Position numbers and translations under genes: made by a program. From contig DASYFT010000031.1 of NCBI GenBank assembly GCA_036498265.1, forward strand, positions 124,001-188,000: DNA of 64,000 bases, given 5' to 3'. How positions within the stretch are numbered: position 1 is the first letter of the stretch; each line of letters opens with the position of its first letter. This DNA comes from Palsa-744 sp036498265. Lineage in GTDB: Bacteria; Actinomycetota; Thermoleophilia; Solirubrobacterales; Solirubrobacteraceae. Positions 15,586-24,062 of the stretch are shown here, one piece after another. Below the pieces are notes generated by a model, which did not search any database, was not told the origin of the DNA, and worked only from the letters and a program-made list of their open reading frames with translations.

Positions 15586-17148
15586 ATGTCGGGCGACGCC
15601 ACCACCCTGCCGCTGCGCCGAACGCCTGCGGGCCCGGTGGGACTCTGGCGGCGGGCTTCAGGGCGCTGGGCCGGCGCGCTCAGCGGCGCCGACGCGCGGG
15701 CACGGCTGGCCACCCTCGCGCTCGTGGTGATCGTCGTGCTGAGCGGGCTGCTCGTGGTGATGGCGGCCGACCGGCCGAGCCTGCTCTCGGCGACCACGCA
15801 CGCGAACTTCCTGCCGCGGTGGATGGCAGGCCCGCTCGGCGGGCTCTGGCCCGGTCTCACGCGCGACGGGAACACCCTCAAGTACCTCTTCACCGGTGCG
15901 GTCGCCGTGATGTACGGCGCCTACCTGTTCGCCTTCGCGAACGCCTCACGGCTGCCGCTGCGCGGCGTCATCGGGGCGATCGTGGCCGTGCATGCGCTCT
16001 TCCTGCTCTCGCCGCCGCTGGCGCTCACGGACATCTTCAACTACGTCAACTACGGGCGCATGGAGGTCGTGCACAACCTCAACCCCTACACCACGATCCC
16101 GATCCTCGAGCCGCACGGCGACCCCAGCTTCGCCCTGAGCAACTGGCACCAGCTGCTCAGCCCCTACGGACCTCTGTTCACGCTGCTGACGTTCGCCGTC
16201 GTGCCGCTGGGCGTGGCCGCGTCCTTCTGGGCGCTCAAGGCGATCCTGGCCCTGGCCAGCCTCGCGACCCTGGTGCTCGTCTGGAAGTGCGCCCGCCTGC
16301 TCGGTCGCGACCCGCTGGCCGCGATCGTGCTCGTGGGCCTGAACCCGATCGTGCTCGTCTGGGGCCTCGGCGGGGACCACAACGACTTCCTGATGCTGCT
16401 GCTGATCGTGCTCGGCTTCTACCTGCTGCTGCGCGTGCGATCGCGGGTCGATGCCGCTCCGGGGCAGGCGCCTGCCGCTCCAGGGCAGACGCAGGGCGGC
16501 CGCCGCGATCGGCTGCTCGTGCCGTTCGCCGAGATCGGCGCCGGAGCCGCCTTCGTGACGGCGACCGCGATCAAGGCCTCAGCCGGCGTCCTGCTTCCGG
16601 TGGTGCTGGCCTCCGTCCTGCGCAGCCGGCGGGCGGTCGCGGGCGTGATCCTCGGCATGCTTGCGGCGGGCGCCATCGTCGGCGTCGTGAGCCTGCTCGC
16701 CTTCGGCCTGCACATCCCCGACCTCAACACCCAGAGCAGGCTCGTGACCAACGAGAGCGTCCCAAACCTGATCGGACTGGCGATCGGCACCGGTGGGGAG
16801 AACGAAACGATCCGTGAGGTCATGACCGGCGTGCTTGCTCTGTCGATCCTGGCCTGCTGCTGGCTCGCGTGGCGGCAGAGAGATGCGATCACCGCGGCTG
16901 GCTGGGCAAGCGTCGCCCTTCTCGTCACGCTCAGCTGGGTCCTGCCGTGGTACGTGCTGTGGGCGCTGCCGCTCGCGGCGCTCTCGAGCTCGCGCAGGCT
17001 GCGGGTCACGGTGCTGGTGCTAGGCGCCTACCTGATCATCGCGTGGGCGCCCGCGTCGGGCCTGCTGTGGAACGCGATCGGCTTCCATCCGGAAAAGACG
17101 TCGCTCGGCCGGCTGCACCAGCGCTACGTCAAAGAGCTCCTCTACTAA
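15586..17148 (+). CDS. Polytopic glycosyltransferase, MptA/MptB-like (GT87/GT-C type)
   Basis: 520 residues with about 12 membrane helices. The first long loop has LTDIFNYVNYGRMEVV..LNPYT, and a later segment reads WGLGGDHNDFLMLLL. This is the arrangement of polyprenol-phosphate-mannose dependent alpha-1,6-mannosyltransferases (MptA/MptB) of Actinobacteria, with the Asp of the first loop as likely catalytic base. It would extend a mannan or similar glycan outside the membrane from a lipid-linked sugar. It sits alone between a terminator and the convergent arfB gene (5 nt apart), so the glycan itself is unknown. Confidence 0.75.
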   Translation: MSGDATTLPLRRTPAGPVGLWRRASGRWAGALSGADARARLATLALVVIVVLSGLLVVMAADRPSLLSATTHANFLPRWMAGPLGGLWPGLTRDGNTLKYLFTGAVAVMYGAYLFAFANASRLPLRGVIGAIVAVHALFLLSPPLALTDIFNYVNYGRMEVVHNLNPYTTIPILEPHGDPSFALSNWHQLLSPYGPLFTLLTFAVVPLGVAASFWALKAILALASLATLVLVWKCARLLGRDPLAAIVLVGLNPIVLVWGLGGDHNDFLMLLLIVLGFYLLLRVRSRVDAAPGQAPAAPGQTQGGRRDRLLVPFAEIGAGAAFVTATAIKASAGVLLPVVLASVLRSRRAVAGVILGMLAAGAIVGVVSLLAFGLHIPDLNTQSRLVTNESVPNLIGLAIGTGGENETIREVMTGVLALSILACCWLAWRQRDAITAAGWASVALLVTLSWVLPWYVLWALPLAALSSSRRLRVTVLVLGAYLIIAWAPASGLLWNAIGFHPEKTSLGRLHQRYVKELLY

Positions 17149-17152
17149 GCCG

Positions 17153-17593
17153 CTAGTCATCGCCCGCCGGGCGGCGGCGCTCCAGCTTGCGCCGTCCGGC
17201 CCGTCGCTTGCGCTCGAGTCGCTGAGCCCGCGAGGCTGCCGTCGGCCGGGTGGCCCGGCGCGCCCGCGGGACCGCGAGCGCCTCGCGCAGCCGTCGGCCG
17301 AGGCGGTCGAGGGCCAGCTCGCGGTTGCGCGCCTGCGAGCGCTGGTCCTGCGCCACAGCCACCACGCGCGGGCCCGCCCGCGCGATGATCCGCTCCCGCT
17401 GGGCCTCGGTGAGCGAGGTCGAGGAGGCGGCGTCGAAGACAGCCTCGACGCGCGAGGCGGTGACGTTCGCGTGCTGCCCTCCGGGCCCGGAGGATCGACT
17501 CGTCCGCAGCGTCACCTCGGTGAGCGGGATCTCCACGTCACGGTTGACACGCAGCCGCCGGTCTCCGCCGCCGCGGCCGCCCGAAGCCTCCAT
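17153..17593 (-). CDS. arfB: Peptidyl-tRNA hydrolase ArfB-like (GGQ-domain ribosome rescue factor)
   Basis: 146 residues from ATG 17593. RSSGPGGQHANVTASRVE holds the GGQ motif, followed by a long Arg/Lys-rich C-terminal tail, as in ArfB/ICT1. These proteins enter stalled ribosomes without a stop codon and hydrolyse the peptidyl-tRNA; the basic tail lies in the empty mRNA channel. Length matches the family (~140). It lies upstream of no obvious partner and 11 nt after the rhodanese stop, so it is probably the last gene of a minus-strand run that includes the rhodanese and acetyltransferase. Confidence 0.9.
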   Translation of the reverse strand: MEASGGRGGGDRRLRVNRDVEIPLTEVTLRTSRSSGPGGQHANVTASRVEAVFDAASSTSLTEAQRERIIARAGPRVVAVAQDQRSQARNRELALDRLGRRLREALAVPRARRATRPTAASRAQRLERKRRAGRRKLERRRPAGDD

Positions 17594-17604
17594 CTCGTCT
17601 GCTC

Positions 17605-18057
17605 CTAGTGCTCTGCCACGTACCCGCCCTCGGGCGAGAGCGGCCTGCCCTCGCGCGCCCAGCGCACGAGCCCTCCGACCATTGAGTATGCCTCGAACCC
17701 GGCCGTCCTGAACGCCTGGGCGGCCATCTCCGAGCGCGCGCCCACGCGGCAGTAGAAGACGATCGGCCGCTCGCGGTCGAGCGAACCGGCCTGCGCGGAG
17801 AGCGCCACCAGCTCGATGTGCCGCGTGGCCGCGATGTGCCCCGCCTCGCGCTCGTAGGTCTCTCGCACGTCGATCACCTGCGGTGGCCGATCCCCCTCCA
17901 GCCAGTCCTCCACCTGCTCCGGGTCGACCTCCGTGCCGCCGGGCTGCGGGCCCGTTCGCGCGCCGCCGCGCTGCGGGTCCACCCCCGTGCCGCGGGGCTC
18001 CGGATCCACCCCTGTGCCGCCGGGCTGCTCGCGGTCCTCCACGGCGTCATCGCCCAT
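17605..18057 (-). CDS. Rhodanese-like sulfurtransferase
   Basis: 150 residues from ATG 18057. The first ~45 residues are a low-complexity stretch built on a PGGTGVDP-like unit repeated about four times. The rhodanese domain follows: QVIDVRETYEREAGHI, then the active loop FYCRVGARSEMAA with the catalytic Cys. Single-domain proteins of this type pass sulfur from thiosulfate or persulfides to acceptors. The N-terminal repeats are unusual and probably unstructured. It forms a cluster with the acetyltransferase upstream (12 nt) and arfB downstream. Confidence 0.85.
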   Translation of the reverse strand: MGDDAVEDREQPGGTGVDPEPRGTGVDPQRGGARTGPQPGGTEVDPEQVEDWLEGDRPPQVIDVRETYEREAGHIAATRHIELVALSAQAGSLDRERPIVFYCRVGARSEMAAQAFRTAGFEAYSMVGGLVRWAREGRPLSPEGGYVAEH

Positions 18058-18069
18058 GCGGAGCGCCCC

Positions 18070-18627
18070 TCACTCTTCCTCGACGAGGGCGGAGCGCTCG
18101 GCGCCTGCGCCATCGGGGGAGCCCGAGCGGGCCTCGGCGGCCTGCGCCTGCGGCGAGGCGCGTTCGTCGGCCAGCGCGAGCCTCGTGCCGGAGCGATGCA
18201 TCAGCACGCGCGGCTCGGCGCTCACGACGGTCGCCCCCGCGGGGACGTCATGGGTCACCACCGCCCCGGCGCCGATCCGCGCCGCGCGGCCGATCCGCAG
18301 CGAGACGCCCACCGGAGTGATGACCACCGCGTTGGCTCCGATCACGACGTCGTCCTCGATGATCAGCTCGGCCGGGACGCCCGCCCAGGAGCGGACGGCG
18401 AGCGTCACGTGGTGGAAGATCTTCACGCGACGGCCGATCACGACGTTGTCGTGCACGATCACGCCGAACCCGTGGTGCTCGAAGCGGATGTCGGAACTGA
18501 CAGACGCGTTGATCGGCAGCGAGTTGTGGTAGAGCAGCGCGCCCAGCCGCTTGACCGCCAGCGCCAGCCTCCGATGCCCGCGCCGCCGAAGGGCGATGGA
18601 GAGCAACCAAAGTCGTTCGGGGCTCAC
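18070..18627 (-). CDS. Serine acetyltransferase-like hexapeptide-repeat protein
   Basis: 185 residues from GTG 18627. The core is a left-handed beta-helix: FGVIVHDNVVIGRRVKIFHH, LIIEDDVVIGANAVVITPV, AARIGAGAVVTHDVPAGATV, as in the C-terminal half of serine O-acetyltransferase (CysE). The N-terminal helical domain of true CysE is missing; only ~45 residues precede the helix. A close paralog lies at 32999-33472, sharing RLW.LS.ALRRRGHRR at the start. The C-terminal tail (~45 residues, Glu/Ala/Arg-rich) is absent from the paralog. An acetyl-CoA dependent acyl transfer is likely; the acceptor is unknown. Confidence 0.75.
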   Translation of the reverse strand: MSPERLWLLSIALRRRGHRRLALAVKRLGALLYHNSLPINASVSSDIRFEHHGFGVIVHDNVVIGRRVKIFHHVTLAVRSWAGVPAELIIEDDVVIGANAVVITPVGVSLRIGRAARIGAGAVVTHDVPAGATVVSAEPRVLMHRSGTRLALADERASPQAQAAEARSGSPDGAGAERSALVEEE

Positions 18628-18633
18628 GCCAGC

Positions 18634-18639
18634 AGGCTA
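18634..18639 (-). promoter_or_regulatory. Start-proximal -10 (TAGCCT) of the acetyltransferase-rhodanese-arfB run
   Basis: TAGCCT lies 6 nt before GTG 18627 on the minus strand and is the only promoter candidate before the three-gene cluster. Confidence 0.3.
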
Positions 18640-18714
18640 GCGCGCGCCCGGATTGCGGGCGCGCGCCAGGGGACCTGCGGTCAACGGCGGCGTAGGTTCG
18701 CCGCCATCAAGCTC

Positions 18715-18942
18715 TCAGTAGGCCCGGGGGGGTTCTTCGTAGGGGTCGCGCTCGATCACGCGTTCACGCCGGCGAGGGCTCCAGAGGGTCATGTAGAAGA
18801 TCGACAGCAGCAGCCCCACGACGCCGACGATGATCAGGATCAAGCCCACCGTGGCCAGGTTGATCCCAGAGGTGCTGGCGGTCACCGCGTAACGCAGGAT
18901 CGCTCCAACGGCAATCAGGAATATGGAAGTACCAAGTGGCAT
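18715..18942 (-). CDS. Small two-helix membrane protein
   Basis: 75 residues from ATG 18942. Two hydrophobic helices (TSIFLIAVGAILRYAV and TVGLILIIVGVVGLLLSIFY) are followed by a charged tail ending in RDPYEEPPRAY. The pattern, with LIIVGVVGLLLS and a basic tail, resembles a family of small actinobacterial membrane proteins (DUF6458-like), but this rests on memory of the pattern. A TATTGA hexamer lies 6 nt upstream. Function unknown. Confidence 0.65.
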   Translation of the reverse strand: MPLGTSIFLIAVGAILRYAVTASTSGINLATVGLILIIVGVVGLLLSIFYMTLWSPRRRERVIERDPYEEPPRAY

Positions 18943-18948
18943 GTCCCA

Positions 18949-18954
18949 TCAATA
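18949..18954 (-). promoter_or_regulatory. Start-proximal -10 (TATTGA) of the small membrane-protein gene
   Basis: TATTGA lies 6 nt before ATG 18942 on the minus strand. Confidence 0.25.
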
Positions 18955-19033
18955 CCCAAGCCGCCCGGAGCGCAAACGCCCACAGACGGCGGTGGCCTGA
19001 ACGTCCAGCGCCGCGCCACCCCTTGCTCATCAC

Positions 19034-19039
19034 TAGGAT
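19034..19039 (+). promoter_or_regulatory. Start-proximal -10 (TAGGAT) of the acyl-CoA dehydrogenase gene
   Basis: TAGGAT lies 8 nt before ATG 19048; no Shine-Dalgarno is present. The identical hexamer serves as -10 candidate for etfB at 59089-59094. Confidence 0.4.
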
Positions 19040-19047
19040 CAGCGGTC

Positions 19048-20193
19048 ATGGAGGCAGTCGACGAGGTCTACACGATCCCGCAGGAGCACGTCGACTTCTG
19101 TGCCACGATCGGGCAGATCGCGCGGGAGAAGATTGCGCCACGCTCCGCCGAGATCGACGAGCGGGCGGAATACCCGTGGGACGTCAGGCAGCTGCTCGCC
19201 GAGCAGGACATCCTGGGCCTGCCCTTCCCGACCGAGTTCGGCGGCACCGGAACCGGCACGCTGATGCTCAACATGGCGGTCGAGGAGATCGCCAAGGTGG
19301 ACGCGGCCTGCGCGCTGATCCTCATGGTCCAGGAGCTCGGCACGCTGCCGATCCAGCTCTACGGCTCCGATGAGCTGAAGGAGCGTTTCCTGCCGAGGTG
19401 CGCCACGGGCGAGTGGTCCCCGGCCTTCGCCCTGTCCGAGCCCGAGGCGGGCTCCGACCCGGCCGGGATGAAGACCACCGCCGTCAAGGACGGCGACGAA
19501 TGGGTCATCAACGGAACCAAGAACTGGATCAGCAACCTCGGGATCGCCGATTTCTACATCTGCTTCGCCGTCAGCGACAGCGAGACCCGGCGGCTCACCG
19601 CCTTCGTCGTCGAGGCCGACCGGCCGGGCTTCAGCGTCGGCAAGCTGGAGCACAAGCTGGGGATCCGCGCGTCACCTACCGGGCAGCCGATATTCGACGA
19701 GGTCAGGGTGCCGCAGGAGAACGTCATCGGCGAGGTGGGCAGGGGGCTGTCGGTCGCGCTCGGCACGCTCGAGCGCACGCGCCTCGGAGCCGCCGCGCAG
19801 GCGGTGGGGATCGCCCAGGGGGCAACCGACTACGCCGTCGCGTACGCGCGCGAGCGCAGGCAGTTCGGCCAGGCGATCAACGAGTTCCAGGCCATCCAGT
19901 TCAAGCTCGCCGACATGGAAATCCGAACGGCCGCCGGACGGGAGCTGCTCTACAAGGCCTGTGCGATGGCCGACCAGCGCCATCCGCAGCGGGCCAAGTA
20001 CTCGTCGATGGCCAAGGTCTTCTGCTCGGATGCCGCGATGGCCGTGACCATCGAGGCGATTCAGGTGCTGGGCGGCTACGGTTATGTCAAGGAGTACCCG
20101 GTGGAGCGAATGATGCGGGACGCAAAGATCACACAGATCTACGAGGGCACCAACGAGATCCAGCGTCTCGTGATCGCCCGTACGCTCAAGTAG
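19048..20193 (+). CDS. Acyl-CoA dehydrogenase
   Basis: 381 residues from ATG 19048, a normal length. It has the acyl-CoA dehydrogenase signatures: FALSEPEAGSDPAGM near 130, the substrate-binding loop around RRQFGQAINEFQAIQ, and the C-terminal IYEGTNEIQRLVIAR with the catalytic Glu in YEGTNE. It oxidises acyl-CoA to trans-2-enoyl-CoA with FAD and passes the electrons to the electron transfer flavoprotein, whose genes lie at 59-63 kb. A membrane zincin (10 nt away) and a thiolase follow on the same strand. A second, distinct dehydrogenase is encoded at 53677-54825. Confidence 0.95.
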   Translation: MEAVDEVYTIPQEHVDFCATIGQIAREKIAPRSAEIDERAEYPWDVRQLLAEQDILGLPFPTEFGGTGTGTLMLNMAVEEIAKVDAACALILMVQELGTLPIQLYGSDELKERFLPRCATGEWSPAFALSEPEAGSDPAGMKTTAVKDGDEWVINGTKNWISNLGIADFYICFAVSDSETRRLTAFVVEADRPGFSVGKLEHKLGIRASPTGQPIFDEVRVPQENVIGEVGRGLSVALGTLERTRLGAAAQAVGIAQGATDYAVAYARERRQFGQAINEFQAIQFKLADMEIRTAAGRELLYKACAMADQRHPQRAKYSSMAKVFCSDAAMAVTIEAIQVLGGYGYVKEYPVERMMRDAKITQIYEGTNEIQRLVIARTLK

Positions 20194-20202
20194 GGCCGTT
20201 CG

Positions 20203-20853
20203 GTGCGCGGGTCGTCCTCGCCAGGCGCCTCTACCCGGCTTCGGCGTGTCGGCGTTTCCGCGCTCGTGGCGATGTCGCTGGGCCTCGTCGTGCTCGTCGT
20301 CGGGCAGGGCTTCAGCTCGGTGGGCGTCGTGAGGGCGCTCGAGGACATCGCGCTGGGCGTCGTCGTTGCGGCCGCCCTGATGGGGGGCGTGGCGTTCGTG
20401 GCCGTGCGGATGGCCGGCTGGCGCGACCCTGAGTCCGAGGTCGAGTTCGAAGAGATCGTGCGCCACTCCGAGGAGCTCGCCCGAGAGGGTCTGGCGGTCG
20501 CGCCGGACGAAGCCGAGTTCATGGAGCTCGACCCGCTCGACGACCATGACTTCGAGGAGCTGGTGCGGGACGCGCTCGACGACCTGCCCGACCTCCTGCA
20601 CAACGCGCTCTCTCACGTCGCCGTCGTGATCTCGGACGGAGGCCGCCGCCGCGGCGCCTACGGCCTCTACCAGGGCGATGGCGCCAGCCGCGACAACGTC
20701 CACGACAGGATCGTGATCTTCCGCGACACCCTGCGACGCGACTTCGGCCACGATCCGGACCTCCTGCGCGACCAGGTGACCAGGACGGTGCGCCACGAGC
20801 TCGCCCATCACGTCGGCTTCGACGAGCTCGGCGTCAGCCGCTTGGATCTCTAG
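20203..20853 (+). CDS. Membrane-anchored zincin-like metallopeptidase
   Basis: 216 residues from GTG 20203. Two hydrophobic stretches lie at the N-terminus (VGVSALVAMSLGLVVLVVG and IALGVVVAAALMGGVAFVAV). The C-terminal half matches the possible-zincin family (PF06262): DDHDFEELVRDALDDLPDLL, IVIFRDTL, and VRHELAHHVGFDELGV, whose HELAH is the HExxH metal site. Members of this family are usually soluble and ~120-130 residues, so the two-helix N-terminal anchor is an addition. The substrate is unknown. It follows the acyl-CoA dehydrogenase by 10 nt. Confidence 0.8.
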   Translation: MRGSSSPGASTRLRRVGVSALVAMSLGLVVLVVGQGFSSVGVVRALEDIALGVVVAAALMGGVAFVAVRMAGWRDPESEVEFEEIVRHSEELAREGLAVAPDEAEFMELDPLDDHDFEELVRDALDDLPDLLHNALSHVAVVISDGGRRRGAYGLYQGDGASRDNVHDRIVIFRDTLRRDFGHDPDLLRDQVTRTVRHELAHHVGFDELGVSRLDL

Positions 20854-21004
20854 CAACGCCGTGTGGTTACTGCCGCCGTGGTGGGGCTGAGCCTCACCTC
20901 CGCGGTCTGGCCGGACAGCCAATGCCGTAGTATTGCCGCCCTCGCGCCCAGCATCCTGTCCTCCCGCGCCGGGCGCGGTCCCTACCAAAAGGAGAAAGCC
21001 GCAG

Positions 21005-22198
21005 ATGCCCGAAGCAGTGATCGTCGACGCGATTCGCACTCCCATCGGCCGGGCGGGCAAGGGATCGCTGAAATCCGTGCGCGCCGACGACCTGGCGGCC
21101 GTGCCGCTCAAGGCGCTGATCGAGCGCAACCCCCAGCTCGACCAGAGGTCGATCGGCGACGTGATGATGGGCTGCGGCAACGCCGAAGGCGAGGCGGGCT
21201 ACAACGTCGGGCGCAACGCGACGCTCATCGCGGGCATCGACCACCACGTGCCCGGAACGACCGTCAACCGCTTCTGTGCCTCCTCGCTGCAGACGACGCG
21301 GATGGCGTTCCACGCGATCAAGGCGGGGGAGGGGGACACCTACATCGCGGCGGGCGTGGAGGCGGTCTCACGCGCCCCGCAGGCCGGCGCGTTCGAGTTC
21401 CACCCCAAGCTCGATGGCTCGGAGGGCTCGCTCTACAACGCCTACATCTCGATGGGCATGACCGCCGAGAACGTCGCCGAGCGCTGCAAGGTGAGCCGTG
21501 AGGCGCAGGACGAGTGGGCGCTGATCTCCCAGTCGCGGGCGGTCGCCGCGCAGGAGTCGGGGCACTTCGACAAGGAGATCGTCCCGGTCACGGCGCCGGC
21601 GCACAAGGACACCGACAGGGAGGGCAACGAGGTCGACGTTCCGGAGAAGGTCGTCACCAAGGACGACGGGCCGCGCCCCGGAACGACGATGGAGCGTCTC
21701 GCATCGCTGAAGCCGGTTTTCAAGGAGGACGGCAGCGTGACGGCCGGCAACGCCTGTCCGCTCAACGACGGCGCCGCCGCGTTGCTCGTGATGAGCGACG
21801 AGAAGGCCGCCGAGCTTGGCCTCGAGCCCAAAGTGCGGATCCTCGCCTCGACCGTCGCCGCCATCCGCCCGGAGATCATGGGGCTCGGGCCGATCCCCGC
21901 GATCCAGCAGCTGCTGAAGAACACCGGCATGACGATCGACGACATCGACGTGGTCGAGATCAACGAGGCCTTCGCCGCCCAGATCGTTCCGTGCAAGGAG
22001 GAGCTCGGAATCGACGACGAGAAGCTCAACCCGTTCGGCGGCGCGATCGCGCTCGGGCACCCCTTCGGCATGACGGGCGCGCGCATCATGACCACGCTGA
22101 TCAACGACCTCGAGACGCTCGATGCCACATACGGCATCGAGTCGATGTGCGTCGCCGGCGGGATGGGCATGGCGATGCTCGTCGAACGTCTGCGCTGA
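21005..22198 (+). CDS. Acetyl-CoA acetyltransferase (thiolase)
   Basis: 397 residues from ATG 21005, with AAAGGAG at a proper distance. Thiolase marks: NRFCASSLQT with the acyl-accepting Cys (~90), NEAFAAQIV, ALGHPFGMTGAR with the catalytic His, and CVAGGMGMAM with the second Cys. It cleaves 3-ketoacyl-CoA or condenses two acetyl-CoA. The variant GHPFGMTGAR (rather than GHPIGASGAR, as in the second thiolase at 56475) places it in the FadA/FadI-like degradative group; this is inference. It has its own leader and a hairpin behind it. Confidence 0.93.
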   Translation: MPEAVIVDAIRTPIGRAGKGSLKSVRADDLAAVPLKALIERNPQLDQRSIGDVMMGCGNAEGEAGYNVGRNATLIAGIDHHVPGTTVNRFCASSLQTTRMAFHAIKAGEGDTYIAAGVEAVSRAPQAGAFEFHPKLDGSEGSLYNAYISMGMTAENVAERCKVSREAQDEWALISQSRAVAAQESGHFDKEIVPVTAPAHKDTDREGNEVDVPEKVVTKDDGPRPGTTMERLASLKPVFKEDGSVTAGNACPLNDGAAALLVMSDEKAAELGLEPKVRILASTVAAIRPEIMGLGPIPAIQQLLKNTGMTIDDIDVVEINEAFAAQIVPCKEELGIDDEKLNPFGGAIALGHPFGMTGARIMTTLINDLETLDATYGIESMCVAGGMGMAMLVERLR

Positions 22199-22213
22199 CA
22201 GACCGTTTTATGA

Positions 22214-22233
22214 GGGCCGCCCGGGGGCGGCCC
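22214..22233. terminator. Hairpin between convergent thiolase and SDR genes
   Basis: A perfect 8-bp stem, GGGCCGCC (22214-22221) with GGCGGCCC (22226-22233), closes a CGGG loop. No T-run follows on either strand. Its place between two convergent genes suggests a bidirectional stop of the GC-hairpin type. Confidence 0.5.
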
Positions 22234-22272
22234 GCGACGTTCCGCGCGATGCTCGGCTCAGGCGGTGAGCAG

Positions 22273-23031
22273 CTACCGCGGCGGCATCCGTAGCGCGCCG
22301 TCGAGACGGATCGTCTCGCCGTTGAGCATCCGGTTCTCGACGATGTGGCAGGCGAGCGCGGCGTACTCCGCCGGCTGGCCGAGACGCTGCGGGAAGGGGA
22401 CACCGGCGCCCAGTTTCTGGCGCGCCTCCTCGGGCAACGCCGCGAGCAGCGGCGTGTCGAACAGCCCCGGCGCGACGGTGTTGACCCGGATCCCGTACTG
22501 GGCGAGGTCGCGGGCGGCCGGGAGCGTCAGCGAGACGACGCCGCCCTTCGAGGCGGCGTAGGCGATCTGGCCCACCTGGCCGTCGAAGGCCGCGATCGAG
22601 GCGGTGTTGACGCACACCCCGCGTTCGTCGTCCTCGAGCGGGGGATTGGCGATCATGGCCGCCGACGCGAAGCGCAGGACGTTGAACGTCCCGATCAGGT
22701 TGATCGAGATGATCGTCTCGAACGGGAGCAGGGGGTGCGGCCCCTTGGATCCCGCGACCTTCTGCGCCCAGCCGGTTCCGGCGCAGCACACCGAGATCCG
22801 CAGGCCGCCGTCCGCCGCTGCCCGCTCGACGGCGGCCTGGACCTGGTCCTCCTCGCGGACGTCGCAGGCGACGAACTCGAGCCCCAGCTCCGAGGCGAGC
22901 GCCTCGCCCTTCTCGGCGTTGACGTCGGCGACGGTCACGCGTGCGCCGCGGGCGTGGAGCTCCCGGACGGTCGCCTCGCCGAGGCCGGACGCGCCGCCCG
23001 CGACGAGCGCTGAGGATCCATCGATGTTCAT
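22273..23031 (-). CDS. Short-chain dehydrogenase, 3-hydroxyacyl-CoA dehydrogenase type II-like
   Basis: 252 residues from ATG 23031. Rossmann nucleotide loop GGASGLGEA at the N-terminus, CCAG in place of NNAG, and the Ser-Tyr-Lys triad in NTASIAAFDGQVGQIAYAASKGG. The sequence around FDTPLLAALPEEARQKL resembles type-II 3-hydroxyacyl-CoA dehydrogenases (HSD17B10-like), which oxidise 3-hydroxyacyl-CoA with NAD. It is the last gene of the nine-gene minus-strand operon, 11 nt after egtD, and converges on a thiolase gene that would use its product. Confidence 0.85.
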   Translation of the reverse strand: MNIDGSSALVAGGASGLGEATVRELHARGARVTVADVNAEKGEALASELGLEFVACDVREEDQVQAAVERAAADGGLRISVCCAGTGWAQKVAGSKGPHPLLPFETIISINLIGTFNVLRFASAAMIANPPLEDDERGVCVNTASIAAFDGQVGQIAYAASKGGVVSLTLPAARDLAQYGIRVNTVAPGLFDTPLLAALPEEARQKLGAGVPFPQRLGQPAEYAALACHIVENRMLNGETIRLDGALRMPPR

Positions 23032-23042
23032 CGCGGCGGAGA

Positions 23043-24062
23043 CTATCCGGTGCGGATTCGCGACAGCGTCAGCGCGAACTGCGCCTCCTCATCGGTGAGC
23101 CAGCGCGCCAGCTCGAGCCCCGCCGCGGAGAGGTCGCCCTCGAGGCGCTCGGGAGTGAACTTCGCGCTGATCTCAGTGCGCAGCTCCTCGCCCACGTCGA
23201 AGTGCACCGGCAGGTCGAGGTCGCGCACGATCGTGGTGTGCTCGCGACGGGCGCGCAGGCGCATCTCGATCCACTCGTGTCGCGGGTCGAACAGCGCCAC
23301 GTGGTCGAAGTCCTCAGGGTCGAAGTCAGCGCGCAGCTCCCGGTTCAGGACGCGCAGGACGTTGCGGTTGAACTCCGCGGTGATCCCCTGCGCGTCGTCG
23401 TAGGCCGCCTCGAGCACCCGCGGATCCTTCACCAGGTCGGTCCCCATCAGCAGGTGGTCCTCCGGCCCCAGCATGCGCCCGATCTTGCGCAGGAAGCGGC
23501 GACGGCTGCCCGGCTGGAAGTTGCCGATCGTGCCCCCGAGGAAGGCGACGATGCGCGGCCCGTCCGCCGGCGGCACGAGATCGAGGTGGCGCTCGAAGTC
23601 CCCGATCACGCCGTGTACGCGCAGGCCGGGATACTCGCTGGTCAGCTCGGCTGCGCAGTCGCGGACCATCGTCTCGGTGACGTCGACGGGTATGTAGCGC
23701 TCGAGCGTTCCAGCCGTGTGCAGCGCATCGAGGAGAACCCGCGTCTTGGCGGCCGTGCCGGAGCCGAGCTCCACGAGCTCGACGGCGCCGGTCAGCTCCG
23801 CGATCTCCTCGGCCGCGTCCTCCAGGATCGCCCGCTCGGCCCGGGTCGGGTAGTACTCGGGCAGCTCGCAGATGCGGTCGAACAGCGCTGCCCCGCGGGC
23901 GTCGTAGAAGTGCTTGGGCGGGAGTTCCTTGAACGGCCGCGTCAACCCGTCGAGAACATCCTCGGCCAGCGAGCGCTCGCTCGAGCCGTCGAGGTGCGAG
24001 TCGATGCGGATCGCCGCCGGGGCGGCGTCATGCGAGGGAGTGGGGGGCGTCGATGCCTCCAT
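23043..24062 (-). CDS. egtD: L-histidine N-alpha-methyltransferase EgtD
   Basis: 339 residues from ATG 24062, overlapping the egtB stop (TGATG). The chain has PKHFYDARGAALFDRICELP, then EYYPTRAERAIL, the SAM loop VELGSGTAAKTRVLLDAL, and FLGGTIGNF, all typical of EgtD. It trimethylates histidine to hercynine with three S-adenosylmethionines, the first step of ergothioneine synthesis in the cytoplasm. Pairing with egtB in one operon confirms the role. egtA, egtC and egtE are not in the window. Confidence 0.95.
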   Translation of the reverse strand: MEASTPPTPSHDAAPAAIRIDSHLDGSSERSLAEDVLDGLTRPFKELPPKHFYDARGAALFDRICELPEYYPTRAERAILEDAAEEIAELTGAVELVELGSGTAAKTRVLLDALHTAGTLERYIPVDVTETMVRDCAAELTSEYPGLRVHGVIGDFERHLDLVPPADGPRIVAFLGGTIGNFQPGSRRRFLRKIGRMLGPEDHLLMGTDLVKDPRVLEAAYDDAQGITAEFNRNVLRVLNRELRADFDPEDFDHVALFDPRHEWIEMRLRARREHTTIVRDLDLPVHFDVGEELRTEISAKFTPERLEGDLSAAGLELARWLTDEEAQFALTLSRIRTG

